Origin: Natronococcus sp. A-GB1 | GTDB taxonomy: Archaea; Halobacteriota; Halobacteria; Halobacteriales; Natrialbaceae | NCBI RefSeq assembly: GCF_029688845.1 | Contig: NZ_JARUKW010000021.1 | Location: 1 to 64,000 of the forward strand | Length of the DNA stretch: 64,000 nucleotides | Direction: 5' to 3' | In this document: piece after piece, positions 42,385-51,828 of the stretch | Layout of the letters: each line of letters opens with the position of its first letter | How positions within the stretch are numbered: the first letter of the stretch is position 1 | Notes under the pieces: generated by a model | What the model saw: the letters and a program-made list of their open reading frames with translations, nothing else | Told to the model about the DNA's origin: nothing | Databases searched by the model: none | Program-made: the position numbers and the translations under genes

Positions 42385-43429
42385 TCACATCTGTTGTATC
42401 GGCCTTCTCGTTGAGCATCTCTTCCCGTCGGTGCTCCCATCGCTCCGGATCGTTTGATTCGAGGATATTCAGAGCCCGCTGCAGCCCGCGTTTGTGTCGA
42501 TCCTGCCCCGAATAAGTAAATACCAGTCCGTACTCCTTCTCCAGTTCATCAGTATACCCGCGTCGACTCGAAGAAACGAACACTGCCGGCGTTCCAAGCA
42601 CTGCACTCTCGGTTGCCATTGTCGCACTCTCTCCCACGTAGAGATCCGCAAACGCCATCAGGTCGTGAATCCGATTCGGGGGGATCGAGACCTGGCGATC
42701 CTCAATCTCGGTTGGGAGATCCGCTTCGGATGTGATTCGTACCGTTGTGCCGGTCTCCTCGAGCGCGTGGACGACGTCGACGATATCCTCGAAGCCACTG
42801 TCACCAACGTCGTGCAAGGCATCCCACGAGACTAACCGCAAAATGACGAACGGTTCGTCATGGTCGAGATCAGCCTCTGCTAGAACCGACGGATCCGGTT
42901 CGAATCGGTCAGGATGAAGGTATGCCAGTTCGTGGTAGCCGCGGTAGTACACCTGCTTCTTTCCGATCGTATCCTGATAGCACTCCGGGGTACAGATCTT
43001 CGTCGCGAACGGAAACGCAAGTGTGTTCTGTAAGGTAGCGTGCTCAGTATCGGTGAAGACGAGTCGTTTGGCTCTCGTTAGCAGTCCCGGTCGAGATATT
43101 GCGACGCCACCCATTGCGACCATGACGTCGGGATTGAACGCTCGAGCTCGTTTCGTCAGCCGATACTCGTATACCAATTCGACCTTCACCAGATCGAGGA
43201 CGGACTCGGTCTGTGGAGCAAGAATCTCGTGGTCGATATCGTACTGTTCCAGAAGGTCGCTGACGATCTCTTTCTCCCGGGCGTACACTTCCACCTTCTC
43301 ACCTTGCTCCCTGAGATCGGTGATCGCGTTTCGAAAGAGGTGAACGTGAGCCGGATGCTGAATACTGAAGATCACTCTCAACGGACGATTTTCCGGAGGG
43401 GTATCTGTTGTCCGATTAAACAATGTCAT
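42353..43429 (-). CDS. DUF354-family glycosyltransferase-like protein
   Basis: 358 residues from the ATG at 43427-43429 (MTLFNRTTDTPPENRPLRVI). FSIQHPAHVHLFRNAITDLR, DVMVAMGGVAISRPGLL and FADLYVGESATMATESAVLG followed by TPAVFVSSSRRGYTDELEK match the DUF354 family, which has a GT-B/UDP-GlcNAc-epimerase-like fold. The start lies inside the end of the upstream GNAT gene (14-base overlap), so the two are probably co-translated. Likely part of glycan assembly; exact reaction unknown. Confidence 0.82.
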   Translation of the reverse strand: MTLFNRTTDTPPENRPLRVIFSIQHPAHVHLFRNAITDLREQGEKVEVYAREKEIVSDLLEQYDIDHEILAPQTESVLDLVKVELVYEYRLTKRARAFNPDVMVAMGGVAISRPGLLTRAKRLVFTDTEHATLQNTLAFPFATKICTPECYQDTIGKKQVYYRGYHELAYLHPDRFEPDPSVLAEADLDHDEPFVILRLVSWDALHDVGDSGFEDIVDVVHALEETGTTVRITSEADLPTEIEDRQVSIPPNRIHDLMAFADLYVGESATMATESAVLGTPAVFVSSSRRGYTDELEKEYGLVFTYSGQDRHKRGLQRALNILESNDPERWEHRREEMLNEKADTTDVITGMVRKMAR

Positions 43430-44651
43430 AGAAACTGACGTGGATATTTCCGCGCTGTAATGGTTTTCTGTCCGCTTGCTCCAATTCGTCCCAGACGAGG
43501 ACCTGTTGATCGACTGCTGCCCATTGATTGTCAATTTCCTTTTCGGAGAGGATTAAAAGTAAATCGAATTCGCGCTTGAGTGCACGGCTCTCGATTTGGT
43601 TAATCAGGGCGTTGAACACCGCTCGGTCATCGTCTTTCGTTTGTATTTCGAGAACACGACCTTCTATGACGCCATCGTTCTCGTACGGAACCACGATGGC
43701 GTAGCCAACGAGTGCCCCGTTCCGACGGGCAAAAATAAGATCCGAGTTCGGATACTGAATGAGGTGATTGACATCTTCACGTGTTCGTCGAAACGAAGGA
43801 GCATCCCCAGAAAGTGTTGTTAACGGCTCGAGGTCGGCTTCGGAGACTGCCTCTCTCACCGTAACGTCGACCTCGCCAGGAGTATCCTCGTAGGTGAGTG
43901 TAGTTGAACTGGATGATCGGCCTATCGAAATATCGCCGTTAGCAGCAAGCCGAGCAGACGTAGTAAGAAGGTCTCGGATTGTGCTTCCGTCTGTACTCAC
44001 GGCTTCGACATACTCCGTTACTGCTGTATCGGAAAGAGCAGGGCCTACAGACCGCTTGTCGGAACCGCTCCCGCTTGTTACGATCTGGTCAAGAGATAGA
44101 GGACCGTCGCTGGTCCCAACGTGGAATCGATGCCCGATTTGTTCTGCAACTGAATCGATTAGCGGGAGATCGTCAGTGATCAGCGAGGCGTACGTCTCGA
44201 GGACGGCTTTCGGAGAGAGAATCCGTAGCCGCAACGGAAGCGTCCGGTACGACCAGCCTCGCTCGAGGTTCGCATCGAACGTGAGATTTCCCCTGCGATT
44301 GAACGCACCAATGTATTGTGCGTCGCTTTGTTTGCTGTACGCTTTCGTGCGTTCATAGAGCTCCGAGTACAGTCCTTGACCCCGGTACTTCGGCGCGACC
44401 GCTGTATCGCCGTAGATGTGGATCGGGATCGTTTCCCCATCAACGACGAACTCTCGCCGAAAGATGCGACGAAATGCAGCCAATTCGTCGCCGACAGTAA
44501 TCGAGAACGCGTGCTCGTCAGGGTCGTATCCGGGGTACTCGTCGTACTTCCACTGGAAGAGTTCCTCGTCGCCCCAATCCCCGAACGACTCGTTCAAAAG
44601 GGAAAGTACCTGAGATTGGTCGATCTCCCCAGTTCGAAACTGTCCGCGCAT
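43416..44651 (-). CDS. GNAT-family N-acetyltransferase
   Basis: 411 residues. N-terminal GNAT domain with the acetyl-CoA loop in YGDTAVAPKYRGQGLYSELY (R/Q-x-x-G-x-G/A type) and a second acyltransferase-like half from about 250 (DAPSFRRTREDVNHLIQYPN, FARRNGALVGYAIVVPYEND). Two-domain layout resembles Eis-like enzymes. In a sugar cluster it may acetylate an amino sugar made downstream of GlmS. Overlaps DUF354 gene. Confidence 0.82.
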   Translation of the reverse strand: MRGQFRTGEIDQSQVLSLLNESFGDWGDEELFQWKYDEYPGYDPDEHAFSITVGDELAAFRRIFRREFVVDGETIPIHIYGDTAVAPKYRGQGLYSELYERTKAYSKQSDAQYIGAFNRRGNLTFDANLERGWSYRTLPLRLRILSPKAVLETYASLITDDLPLIDSVAEQIGHRFHVGTSDGPLSLDQIVTSGSGSDKRSVGPALSDTAVTEYVEAVSTDGSTIRDLLTTSARLAANGDISIGRSSSSTTLTYEDTPGEVDVTVREAVSEADLEPLTTLSGDAPSFRRTREDVNHLIQYPNSDLIFARRNGALVGYAIVVPYENDGVIEGRVLEIQTKDDDRAVFNALINQIESRALKREFDLLLILSEKEIDNQWAAVDQQVLVWDELEQADRKPLQRGNIHVSFYDIV

Positions 44652-44739
44652 TACTAATCATCAATTGAATCAGTGGGATATACTTTTGACGAAATACGTT
44701 CGGTCTTTTGTACAGATGAAGGCCCAGCTATTTTGTGTC

Positions 44740-45140
44740 CAAGCCGAGTAACACGTTCGCCTCCAGTGTATCCGTCATTGTCTCGAACGAGTTGCCGTGA
44801 CCCTGGATCAGTTCGACTGTCTCCGCAAATAGCACGAACGAGTTGTCGAGGTCTCGTTTCATCATCGATTGCTTAGGCTGGTCGAGACAATCGTAGGGCT
44901 CGGTCCGGTAGAAGTTCTACAGGTCGTGTTGAATATCAGCGGCTCCAGGGGCGGGGCGTACATAAGATACGCCGGGCAGAACTGTCCCAGTAGCTCGAGG
45001 GCTCTGACAGACCAGTCCGCGTTCGGGGCGTCGCCGTGATCGGGACCTCGGCAGGATCCTCGGTTTCACCGAGCAATGTGGCGCAGCGGTTGTCGAGACT
45101 GCTGTAGGTACCGGGCGAGACAATAGTGAGACGCTCGAGG
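44740..45140 (-). pseudogene. decayed polysaccharide deacetylase copy
   Basis: CAGCCTAAGCAATCGATGAT, GGTCTGTCAGAGCCCTCG and TACAGCAGTCTCGACAACCG (all reverse strand) match residues 150-275 of the deacetylase at 46285. Frame is broken in several places and both ends are missing. Confidence 0.8.
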
Positions 45141-45231
45141 CGCGTCCAGAGCAACAGGGCCTCCCCATACGCGGCAGATCGATCTGTTCGAAACAGTATA
45201 TTTTTTAGGACAGCCTGTCGTTCACCAGTTA

Positions 45232-46218
45232 ATGAATATCTTGGTAACCGGCGGTGCCGGGTTCATCGGCGGCAATCTCGCGGAAGCGTTCGCTCGAGCG
45301 GGCCACGACGTCACCGTTCTCGACAACCTGGACCCCTACTACGATACGGGGATTAAGGAACACACCATCGAGATCTGTGAGGACGCCACAACAGAGGGCG
45401 ACGGTTCTTACGAGTTCGTCGACGGCGACGTGCGCGATGACGACCTTACCGCCGACCTCGTCGGCGACGCGGACGTGATCTACCACCAGGCCGCCCAGGC
45501 CGGGGTGCGCACGAGCGTCGACAACCCGCGCAAGCCCAACTCGATCAACGTCGACGGCACGCTGAACGTTCTGGATGCGGCCCGCGATTCAGAGACCGAA
45601 CGCGTCGTCCTCGCTAGCTCATCTTCGGTCTATGGCAAGCCCGAGTACCTCCCCTACGACGAGGCGCATCCAACGACGCCGGTGAGCCCCTACGGCGTCT
45701 CCAAGCTGGCCGGCGAGCAGTACGCGCGCGTCTACAGCGAGGTGTACGGCCTCCCGACCGTCTCACTCCGATACTTCACCGTTTACGGCCCACGGATGCG
45801 GCCAAACATGGCGATCAGCAACTTCGTCTCGCGCTGTCTCAACGACGAACCACCAGTGATCTACGGCGACGGCCAGCAGACACGTGACTTCACGTACATC
45901 GACGACGTCGTCGACGTCAACCAGCAACTCCTCCAGGACGATTCGGCGGACGGGGAGATTCTGAACGTCGGCAGCACCGACAACATCGACATCGAAACGC
46001 TCGCTGAGGTCATCCGCGACGAGCTTGCCCCGGAGCTCGAGCTCGAGTACACCGAAGCCCGCGAGGCCGACGCCGAACACACCCACGCCGACATCTCGAA
46101 GGCCAACGAGCTGCTGGGGTACGAGCCCACGCGGGACATCCGCGAGGGCGTCCGCGAGTTCATCGACTGGTACCAGGCCAACCGCGAGTGGTACGAACCG
46201 TTGGTTCGACAGTCTTAG
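45232..46218 (+). CDS. NAD-dependent UDP-sugar epimerase/dehydratase
   Basis: 328 residues: GGAGFIGGNLAEAFARAGHD, DNLDPYYDTGIKEHTIE, catalytic SSSSVYGKPEYLP and SPYGVSKLAGEQYARVY (Tyr-x3-Lys), RYFTVYGPRMRPNMAISNFV. The VYGPRMRPNMAI stretch is typical of UDP-glucuronate 4-epimerase-type enzymes, and AglM supplies UDP-glucuronate at 22341. Followed 66 bases later by the end of the convergent deacetylase gene. The last 70 codons are duplicated at 47500. Confidence 0.88.
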   Translation: MNILVTGGAGFIGGNLAEAFARAGHDVTVLDNLDPYYDTGIKEHTIEICEDATTEGDGSYEFVDGDVRDDDLTADLVGDADVIYHQAAQAGVRTSVDNPRKPNSINVDGTLNVLDAARDSETERVVLASSSSVYGKPEYLPYDEAHPTTPVSPYGVSKLAGEQYARVYSEVYGLPTVSLRYFTVYGPRMRPNMAISNFVSRCLNDEPPVIYGDGQQTRDFTYIDDVVDVNQQLLQDDSADGEILNVGSTDNIDIETLAEVIRDELAPELELEYTEAREADAEHTHADISKANELLGYEPTRDIREGVREFIDWYQANREWYEPLVRQS

Positions 46219-46284
46219 GCGGACCGCTCGGTATTCTTCAACTCTTGCAACAAAGCGCTCGACTACAGCGAGTTGTGAGTGATC

Positions 46285-47187
46285 TCAGTCGTCGTTCGTG
46301 GTCGATAGGTGGTCGTGCTGTTGGGAAACCGGGTCAGGGCTCTCTCGAGACCCGACCTCGGTGGAGTCGTACACCAGTTCGACACAGGACGGCGAATGCG
46401 CCTCGATGACGTCCGTCATCGTCCCGAACTCGTACCCACGACTTCGAAGCCGCTCGACCGCGTCCGCGAACAGCTCGAGCGAGCCGTCCAAGTTTCGCTT
46501 CATGATCGACTGCTTGGGCTGGCTCAACCGGTCGTGGGAGTCGGTCTCGTAGAAGTCCTGCAGATGCGTGTTGAAGACCAGCGGGTCCGGCAGCGGCGCG
46601 TATTTGAGATATGTCAAGTAGGGCCGGCCCAGCAGCTTGAGGTAGCTCTGACAGACCAGGATCCGCGTGCCGGGCGTCGCCGCGATCGGGACTTCGACGA
46701 GTTCGTCGGTCCCCTCCGGACAGTACGGTGCCAGCGGCTTGTCGAGGTTACTGTAGACGCCGGGTCGGAACGAGGGGAAGATACTCGAGTCGAAGTCGAA
46801 CCCTTCGTCCTCGAGGATCGCGAACTCTGCGGGCGCGATGTTGCCCTGCGGGGCCCGGTACCCCGTGGGCTCGGAGCCGAAGTGAGATGCAAAGGCCTCC
46901 TTCCCCTTCCGGATCTCGGTCCGGAAGTCGTACGATTTCGACGTGTCGTGCTGGTAGGAGTGGAGGTGGAACTCGCTGTCCAGCTCGGTATCCAGTTTGT
47001 CGATGACCTCGGGGTAGCGCTCGATCGTCTTCCCGACGACGAAAAAGGTCACCGGAACATCGAGCCGTTGCATCTCCTCAATGTAATCATCAATATACTC
47101 GAACGTGAGGTGGTCGTACTCCGGGTCGTCGAAGTACCAGTCGTTCTCGAGGTCGAGCGTGAGACAGGCAAGGGGGTCGTCACTCAT
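46285..47187 (-). CDS. NodB-type polysaccharide deacetylase, copy 1
   Basis: 300 residues. CLTLDLENDWYFDDPEYDHL with the catalytic/metal Asp residues, VTFFVVGKTIERYPEVIDKL, HLHSYQHDTSKSYDFRTEI (metal His-x3-His), FGSEPTGYRAPQGNIAPAEF and FDFDSSIFPSFRPGVYSNLD. The DUF3473-like tail (FYETDSHDRLSQPKQSIMK) follows. Removes N-acetyl groups from amino-sugar residues of the surface polysaccharide. Almost identical to copy 2 at 47781. Confidence 0.9.
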   Translation of the reverse strand: MSDDPLACLTLDLENDWYFDDPEYDHLTFEYIDDYIEEMQRLDVPVTFFVVGKTIERYPEVIDKLDTELDSEFHLHSYQHDTSKSYDFRTEIRKGKEAFASHFGSEPTGYRAPQGNIAPAEFAILEDEGFDFDSSIFPSFRPGVYSNLDKPLAPYCPEGTDELVEVPIAATPGTRILVCQSYLKLLGRPYLTYLKYAPLPDPLVFNTHLQDFYETDSHDRLSQPKQSIMKRNLDGSLELFADAVERLRSRGYEFGTMTDVIEAHSPSCVELVYDSTEVGSRESPDPVSQQHDHLSTTNDD

Positions 47188-47499
47188 CTTTCGTTCCTCC
47201 GGAAACCGTTCTGTAGCCGCTGATTGAACAGCGAGCTATAGAGTATAGACACGTGACTCATTGGATGTCATGGCTGTTCTATATTCGGGCATATAATTCT
47301 GTCCCAGTTTCTCATTAATCAGTTGGAAGGTATGGTTGAATATACTGGACCAGCGCTTCGGTTGTGCCTCGGGGATCGCTCCGTTGTGACCCGTAGTACC
47401 CGGTCCGCGACCAGCAACAACGGCCCGGTTATCGGACCGACCAGGAAATTCATCGAAGGAAGGCCCGAGTGGTGCCCAATCACCCGTCCTCTGCGACGA
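47188..47499. other. spacer in the deacetylase duplication
   Basis: AT-rich for the first 130 bases (deacetylase promoter on the minus strand), then G+C-rich bases without a recognisable gene. Confidence 0.4.
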
Positions 47500-47714
47500 G
47501 TTCGCACCCGACCTCGAGCCCGCATGTTCGCGCTCGACATCAGGCTCGTAATACGAACGCGCGCGAGGCCGAACACACTCACGCCGACATCGAGAAAGCG
47601 AACGCCCTGCTGGGCTACGAACCCATACGTGACATCCGCGAGGACGTCCGGGAGTTCATCGACTGGTCCCAGGCCAACCGCGAGTGGTACGAGCCATTGG
47701 TTCGACAGTCCTAG
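47500..47714 (+). pseudogene. 3' fragment of the UDP-sugar epimerase gene
   Basis: AREAEHTHADIEKANALLGY, EPIRDIREDVREFIDWSQAN and REWYEPLVRQS match the last 60-70 residues of the epimerase at 45232 nearly exactly, including the stop. Created by duplication of a unit [epimerase 3' end + deacetylase]. Confidence 0.9.
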
Positions 47715-47780
47715 GTCGGAACTCTCGTTGTCATTTTAGTCCTCAACACAGCGCTCGAGCACCGTGATCTGCAAGCGCTC

Positions 47781-48683
47781 TCAGTCGTCGTTCGTCGTCT
47801 TCGGCCGGTCGTGCTGTTGGGAAACCGGGTTGGGACTCGGCGGAGACGCGAACTCGGTGGAATCGTACGTCAGTTCGGTACAAGACGGCGCGTGCGCCTC
47901 GATGACGTCAGTCATCGTTCCGAACTCGTACCCGCGACACCGAATTCGTCGGACTGCCTCTCCGAACAGCTCGAGCGAGCCGTCCAAGTTTCGCTTCATA
48001 ATCGACTGCTTGGGCTGGTCGAGCCGATCGTGGGAGTCGGTCTCATAGAAGTCCTGCAGGTGCGTGTTGAACACCAGCGGATCCGGCAGCGGCGCGTATT
48101 TGAGATAGGAGAGGTACGGCCGCCCCAGCAGTTTGAGGTAGCTCTGACAGACCGGGATCCGCGTGCCGGGCGTCGCCGCGATCGGCACCTCGACGAGGTC
48201 GTCGGTCCCCTCCGGACAGTAGGGTGCCAGCGGCTTGTCGAGGTTGCTGTAGATCCCGGGTCGGAACGAGGGGAAGATACTCGAGTCGAAGTCGAAGCCC
48301 TCCGCTTCGAGGATCGCAAACTCCGCGGGATCGATGTTGCCCTGCGGGGCCCGATACCCGTCGGGCTCGTAGCCGAAGTGAGATTCAAAGGCCTCCTTCC
48401 CCTTTCGAATCTCGGTCCGGAAATCGTAGGACTTCGACGTGTCGTGTTGGTAGGAGTGGAGATGGAACTCGCTGTCTAATTTCGTATCGAGTTTGTCGAT
48501 GACCTCGGGGTAGCGCTCGATCGTCTTCCCGACGACGAAAAAGGTCACCGGAACGTCGAGCCGGTTCATCTGGGCGATGTAGTCGTCGATGTACTCGAAC
48601 GTCAGATGATCGTACTCCGGATCGTCGAAGTACCAGTCGTTCTCGAGGTCGAGCGTGAGACACGCCGTCCGACCGCCGCTCAC
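47781..48683 (-). CDS. NodB-type polysaccharide deacetylase, copy 2
   Basis: 300 residues if translated from the GTG at 48681-48683 (reads VSGGRTACLTLDLENDWYFD), which gives exactly the length of copy 1; an ATG at 48722 would add 13 Arg-rich residues. All motifs are preserved (LDLENDWYFDD, HLHSYQHD, GYRAPQGNIDPAEF). Differences from copy 1 are scattered and conservative, so both are probably active. Copy 3 at 44740 is dead. Confidence 0.88.
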   Translation of the reverse strand: MSGGRTACLTLDLENDWYFDDPEYDHLTFEYIDDYIAQMNRLDVPVTFFVVGKTIERYPEVIDKLDTKLDSEFHLHSYQHDTSKSYDFRTEIRKGKEAFESHFGYEPDGYRAPQGNIDPAEFAILEAEGFDFDSSIFPSFRPGIYSNLDKPLAPYCPEGTDDLVEVPIAATPGTRIPVCQSYLKLLGRPYLSYLKYAPLPDPLVFNTHLQDFYETDSHDRLDQPKQSIMKRNLDGSLELFGEAVRRIRCRGYEFGTMTDVIEAHAPSCTELTYDSTEFASPPSPNPVSQQHDRPKTTNDD

Positions 48684-49218
48684 GAACGATCGCCTCCGCG
48701 ATCCCGCGTGGCGTCTCGCCACTCACCCGTCAGACTAAAGATTCTCAGCTGACAATTCATTAGTTGTCTCTGGTGTTCTTCGTTCTAATATATAGTAGTA
48801 CTCCTCTATTTGTAGACTAGTTCGATTGAATATGAGAGACTGTCACAATCGGCTGAACACGGGTAGTGGTGACGAGTACTCTTGGACACAATCTGCCACC
48901 ATTCTTGGGAACTTACAGATCGACGGTCCAGCGATGCCCGCTTCGCAGAGAGATGGCATGAGGCGTGAGTCGCCGCTGAACAGCCGGTCCCGAGGACCGA
49001 TAGTCGACTCCGGTATTTCGAAGAGAGCATCACAGCGCCACCACCTGGAAGCTCGAGCACAAAGCCAGTAGGCCACTGCGGGGAGCCACCAGGGACTGCT
49101 GGCGATCCTCATCAAGCGGTGGCACCGAGTTCTCGACGACGCGGCCCGTCCGCTTCGAGCGAAGCGACTGTCTCGGGGCAAGCCGCTCTCTCGTCGGTCG
49201 TGAGCGAACTGTCACCAA
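48684..49218. other. spacer without intact gene
   Basis: AT-rich from 48760 to 48840 (promoter-like TAATATATAG), then mixed sequence with short frames only. No gene recognised. Confidence 0.4.
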
Positions 49219-49691
49219 GGAGGCACCTGATCGATGTGTTCACCCGAATCACCGATCAGATCCGGAGTGCAAACTCGTCCTCGTCGCCGACCGCGTCGAG
49301 CTCAGGGAGAAATCCCGAACGAACAGATCCCCGCGGTCGTCGGCGAGGCCGACCTGTTCGCGCTCCCTAGTCTCGCCGAGGGGATGCCTCGGACGGTGCT
49401 CGAGGCACTCGCCTGTGAGACGCCGGTCGTCACGATCCCAAACAGCTTCGGCCACTCGTCGCAGACGTCGGCGAACTCGTCCCCGCGGAATCGCCGGGGA
49501 AACTCGCCGACGCGCTCGAGGACCGCCTCGCGATGGACGCCGACCAGCGGGCCCGAATGGGTACGAGGGACCGCGAGAAGATCCTCGAGACGTACTCCTG
49601 GCGGGACACCGTCCGCCAGACGACGAACGTCTACCGGGAGCTCCTCGACGGAGCGGACCAGGCGACACCACAGCCCGTTGCCCACCAGTAG
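49219..49691 (+). pseudogene. decayed family 4 glycosyltransferase C terminus
   Basis: Pieces in shifting frames: HLIDVFTRITDQI, CKLVLVADRVEL, IPNEQIPAVVGEADLFALPS and LAEGMPRTVLEALACETPVV, then LADVGELVPAESPGKLADAL and REKILETYSWRDTVRQTTNV. The order is that of a GT4 donor-binding domain. At least three frameshifts; the N-terminal acceptor half is gone. Confidence 0.85.
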
Positions 49692-49855
49692 ACAAAACTG
49701 AGCCAGCCGCGCGTAGACACACGACGAACTGCTGGGGCGCTACCGCCTCGATCGCGGCTCCAATGCTTTTTTTGTTGCCCCGCAGGATTCGTTCGTCGGG
49801 TCTCTTGTCGTTCGGTCTCGGTGGGACCTCCGTCGAGAACAGTCGCCCTCGTCGG

Positions 49856-51586
49856 TCAGTTGCTGATGTTGTCCCGTACGATGACGTTCCCGTCCTCGTG
49901 GTCCGGAAAGTCGAAGTCGGTTCCGGAGACACCCCGCGCCGTGTTGTTTTTGAGGATCAGCAGCGTCTCCTCGTCGGCGGAGATCCTCGCGCCGCTGTCG
50001 CCGCCGTCGACCCGGAGGTTGTTCCCGGTGAACTGGAAGTTTCGCAGGTAGCCGATGTCGTTGCTGATGTCGACGGCCCACCCGTCGCCGGACTCGTCTC
50101 GGATGTTGTTGTTCACAATCTGGCAGTCGAAGATGCGGACGTTCTCGATCAGAATCTTGCCCCCGGCGGAGTCCCCGAAGGAGTTGTTCGCGATCTGGAA
50201 CCGCCCGATGAAGTTATCGCCGCCATCGACGTGGATGAAGTTTCCACCGCTTTTGACCGTATTGCCGACGATGGAGAGTGCGTCGTTTCGCTCGCCGATG
50301 ATCACCGCCCACGAGTCAGCCGCGGAGTCATCAAACGTGTTGTTCGCGATCACCACATCATCAGTACCGTGGAGTTCGATGTCCCCGAGGGCCGCGTTTC
50401 CTAACTCGTTTCCAATGATGTGGACCTGCTTGAGGGTCATCTCGCTTCCGTCGAGTGTAATGTTTCCGCCCTGCTCGAGGTCCCTGTGGTCCTCGATGGT
50501 GTTGCCGACGAGCTGTAGCCCCTCGAGGTGGCCCGACCCCTCGGCGTGAATAATGTAGTCGACCGTCGGCGGCGTCGAGGACGACTCGATGTCGTTGCCG
50601 ACGAGCTGGAGGTCGTGGATCGACGGATCGGGCATGTAGATCGCGATCCGGCAGTAAGAGATGTGGTTGTTGTTCATGTTCGTCTGGTGGATGTCGCCGC
50701 CGTCGAACCAGACGCCGTAGTCCAGACAGTGCCAGATGTTGTTCTCGCTGACGATCGGATTGCGGTTGTTGCCCGTAAAGACGAGTCCGTTGCGCAGGTT
50801 GAGCAGCTGACACTGGTTGACCCGGAGGCCGAAAGTCCCCTCGACCTCGATACCGGTCCCGACGAGCTCGGTCGCCTCGGTCATCTCCGAGCTGATGCGG
50901 ATGTTTTCGATGAACGGGTGCATCTCGTGGACCTGAGTCTCGTCCGTGGTCCCTGTGGGGTTCGCCGTCCCCGTGTGACTGCCCTTGATCCGGAAGACGA
51001 CGACGTCCGCGGAGGTGAACACCCGGGCGTTGTTTCCCTCGATTCCGCGGACATATCGGACATCCACCGTGATCGTGTCGGTAACGGAGTAGTGGTTGCC
51101 GGCGGTGAACGTCAGGATACCAGTCTTATCGTTGTCGGCGAGGTCGTCGACCGCGGCCTGGATCGCCTCAGTGTCGTCGGTCTCGCCGTCGCCCTCGGCG
51201 CCGTACTCGTCGACGTGAACGACATCGAGTTCCTCTCGAGAGTCGGTGGCGTCGGGAACCTCGGCGTTGAGCACGCCGTCATCGACCGCCAGATTCTCGC
51301 CTGCGAAGTCCCGGATCGCCGTCGGGTTGTCGCTGGTCGACAGCGATCCCAGATCCTCTATGGCGTGGCCGTGAGCGTCGACGTCCTCACGCCAATCGTA
51401 GAAAGGCTGATTCCCCTGGTCGCCGCTGTGTCCGGAATTCGCCCCTGCGGTGCCCGTTGCCAGCCCGAGACCGCCGACGCCGAACAGTGAAAGCGCCGTA
51501 CGCCGAGAGAGACTGGCCACGTTCTGTCGGTCTTCGTTCGATCCCCCGTCGGTTCCGTAGTCCGAATTATGGTCTTCCATATCCAT
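49856..51586 (-). CDS. exported right-handed parallel beta-helix protein
   Basis: 576 residues from MDMEDHNSDYGTDGGSNEDR. A twin-arginine signal LSRRTALSLFGVGGLGLATG lies at about 27-46. The mature part begins like pectate-lyase-3-type proteins (VDEYGAEGDGETDDTEAIQA AVDDL) and then has many short repeats such as LVGNTIED, IIGNELGN, IANNTFDD, IVGNTVKS, IANNSFGD, the pattern of a beta-helix with Asn ladders. Typical of polysaccharide lyases, epimerases or hydrolases acting on extracellular glycans. TATA-like AATATAT about 40 bases upstream. Confidence 0.88.
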   Translation of the reverse strand: MDMEDHNSDYGTDGGSNEDRQNVASLSRRTALSLFGVGGLGLATGTAGANSGHSGDQGNQPFYDWREDVDAHGHAIEDLGSLSTSDNPTAIRDFAGENLAVDDGVLNAEVPDATDSREELDVVHVDEYGAEGDGETDDTEAIQAAVDDLADNDKTGILTFTAGNHYSVTDTITVDVRYVRGIEGNNARVFTSADVVVFRIKGSHTGTANPTGTTDETQVHEMHPFIENIRISSEMTEATELVGTGIEVEGTFGLRVNQCQLLNLRNGLVFTGNNRNPIVSENNIWHCLDYGVWFDGGDIHQTNMNNNHISYCRIAIYMPDPSIHDLQLVGNDIESSSTPPTVDYIIHAEGSGHLEGLQLVGNTIEDHRDLEQGGNITLDGSEMTLKQVHIIGNELGNAALGDIELHGTDDVVIANNTFDDSAADSWAVIIGERNDALSIVGNTVKSGGNFIHVDGGDNFIGRFQIANNSFGDSAGGKILIENVRIFDCQIVNNNIRDESGDGWAVDISNDIGYLRNFQFTGNNLRVDGGDSGARISADEETLLILKNNTARGVSGTDFDFPDHEDGNVIVRDNISN

Positions 51587-51828
51587 ATAATATTTCGATC
51601 GGAGATATATTCTAATAGTAGTAATAACCCTATGCTGATTGTTCTCTAATGCTGCTTCCAAGAATGTCAAATACAGTTTGTGAAGAGGAATGGATTGAAA
51701 GCCTGTTACGGTCCTAGAGGAGAAGCAAAAACGGAGTAGAAACAGCCCATCACCAGCGGTCGAGCGACGGACTGACGCCGCCCTTGAGTACCTGTCGACT
51801 CCAAAAGCTGGGTTGCGGTTCGCTGCGC

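Noticed and set aside
49856-51490. Long plus-strand frame (320 codons from 50528) opposite the beta-helix gene
   Set aside because: Antisense shadow; valine/aspartate-rich without motifs, while the minus strand has the Tat signal and beta-helix repeats.
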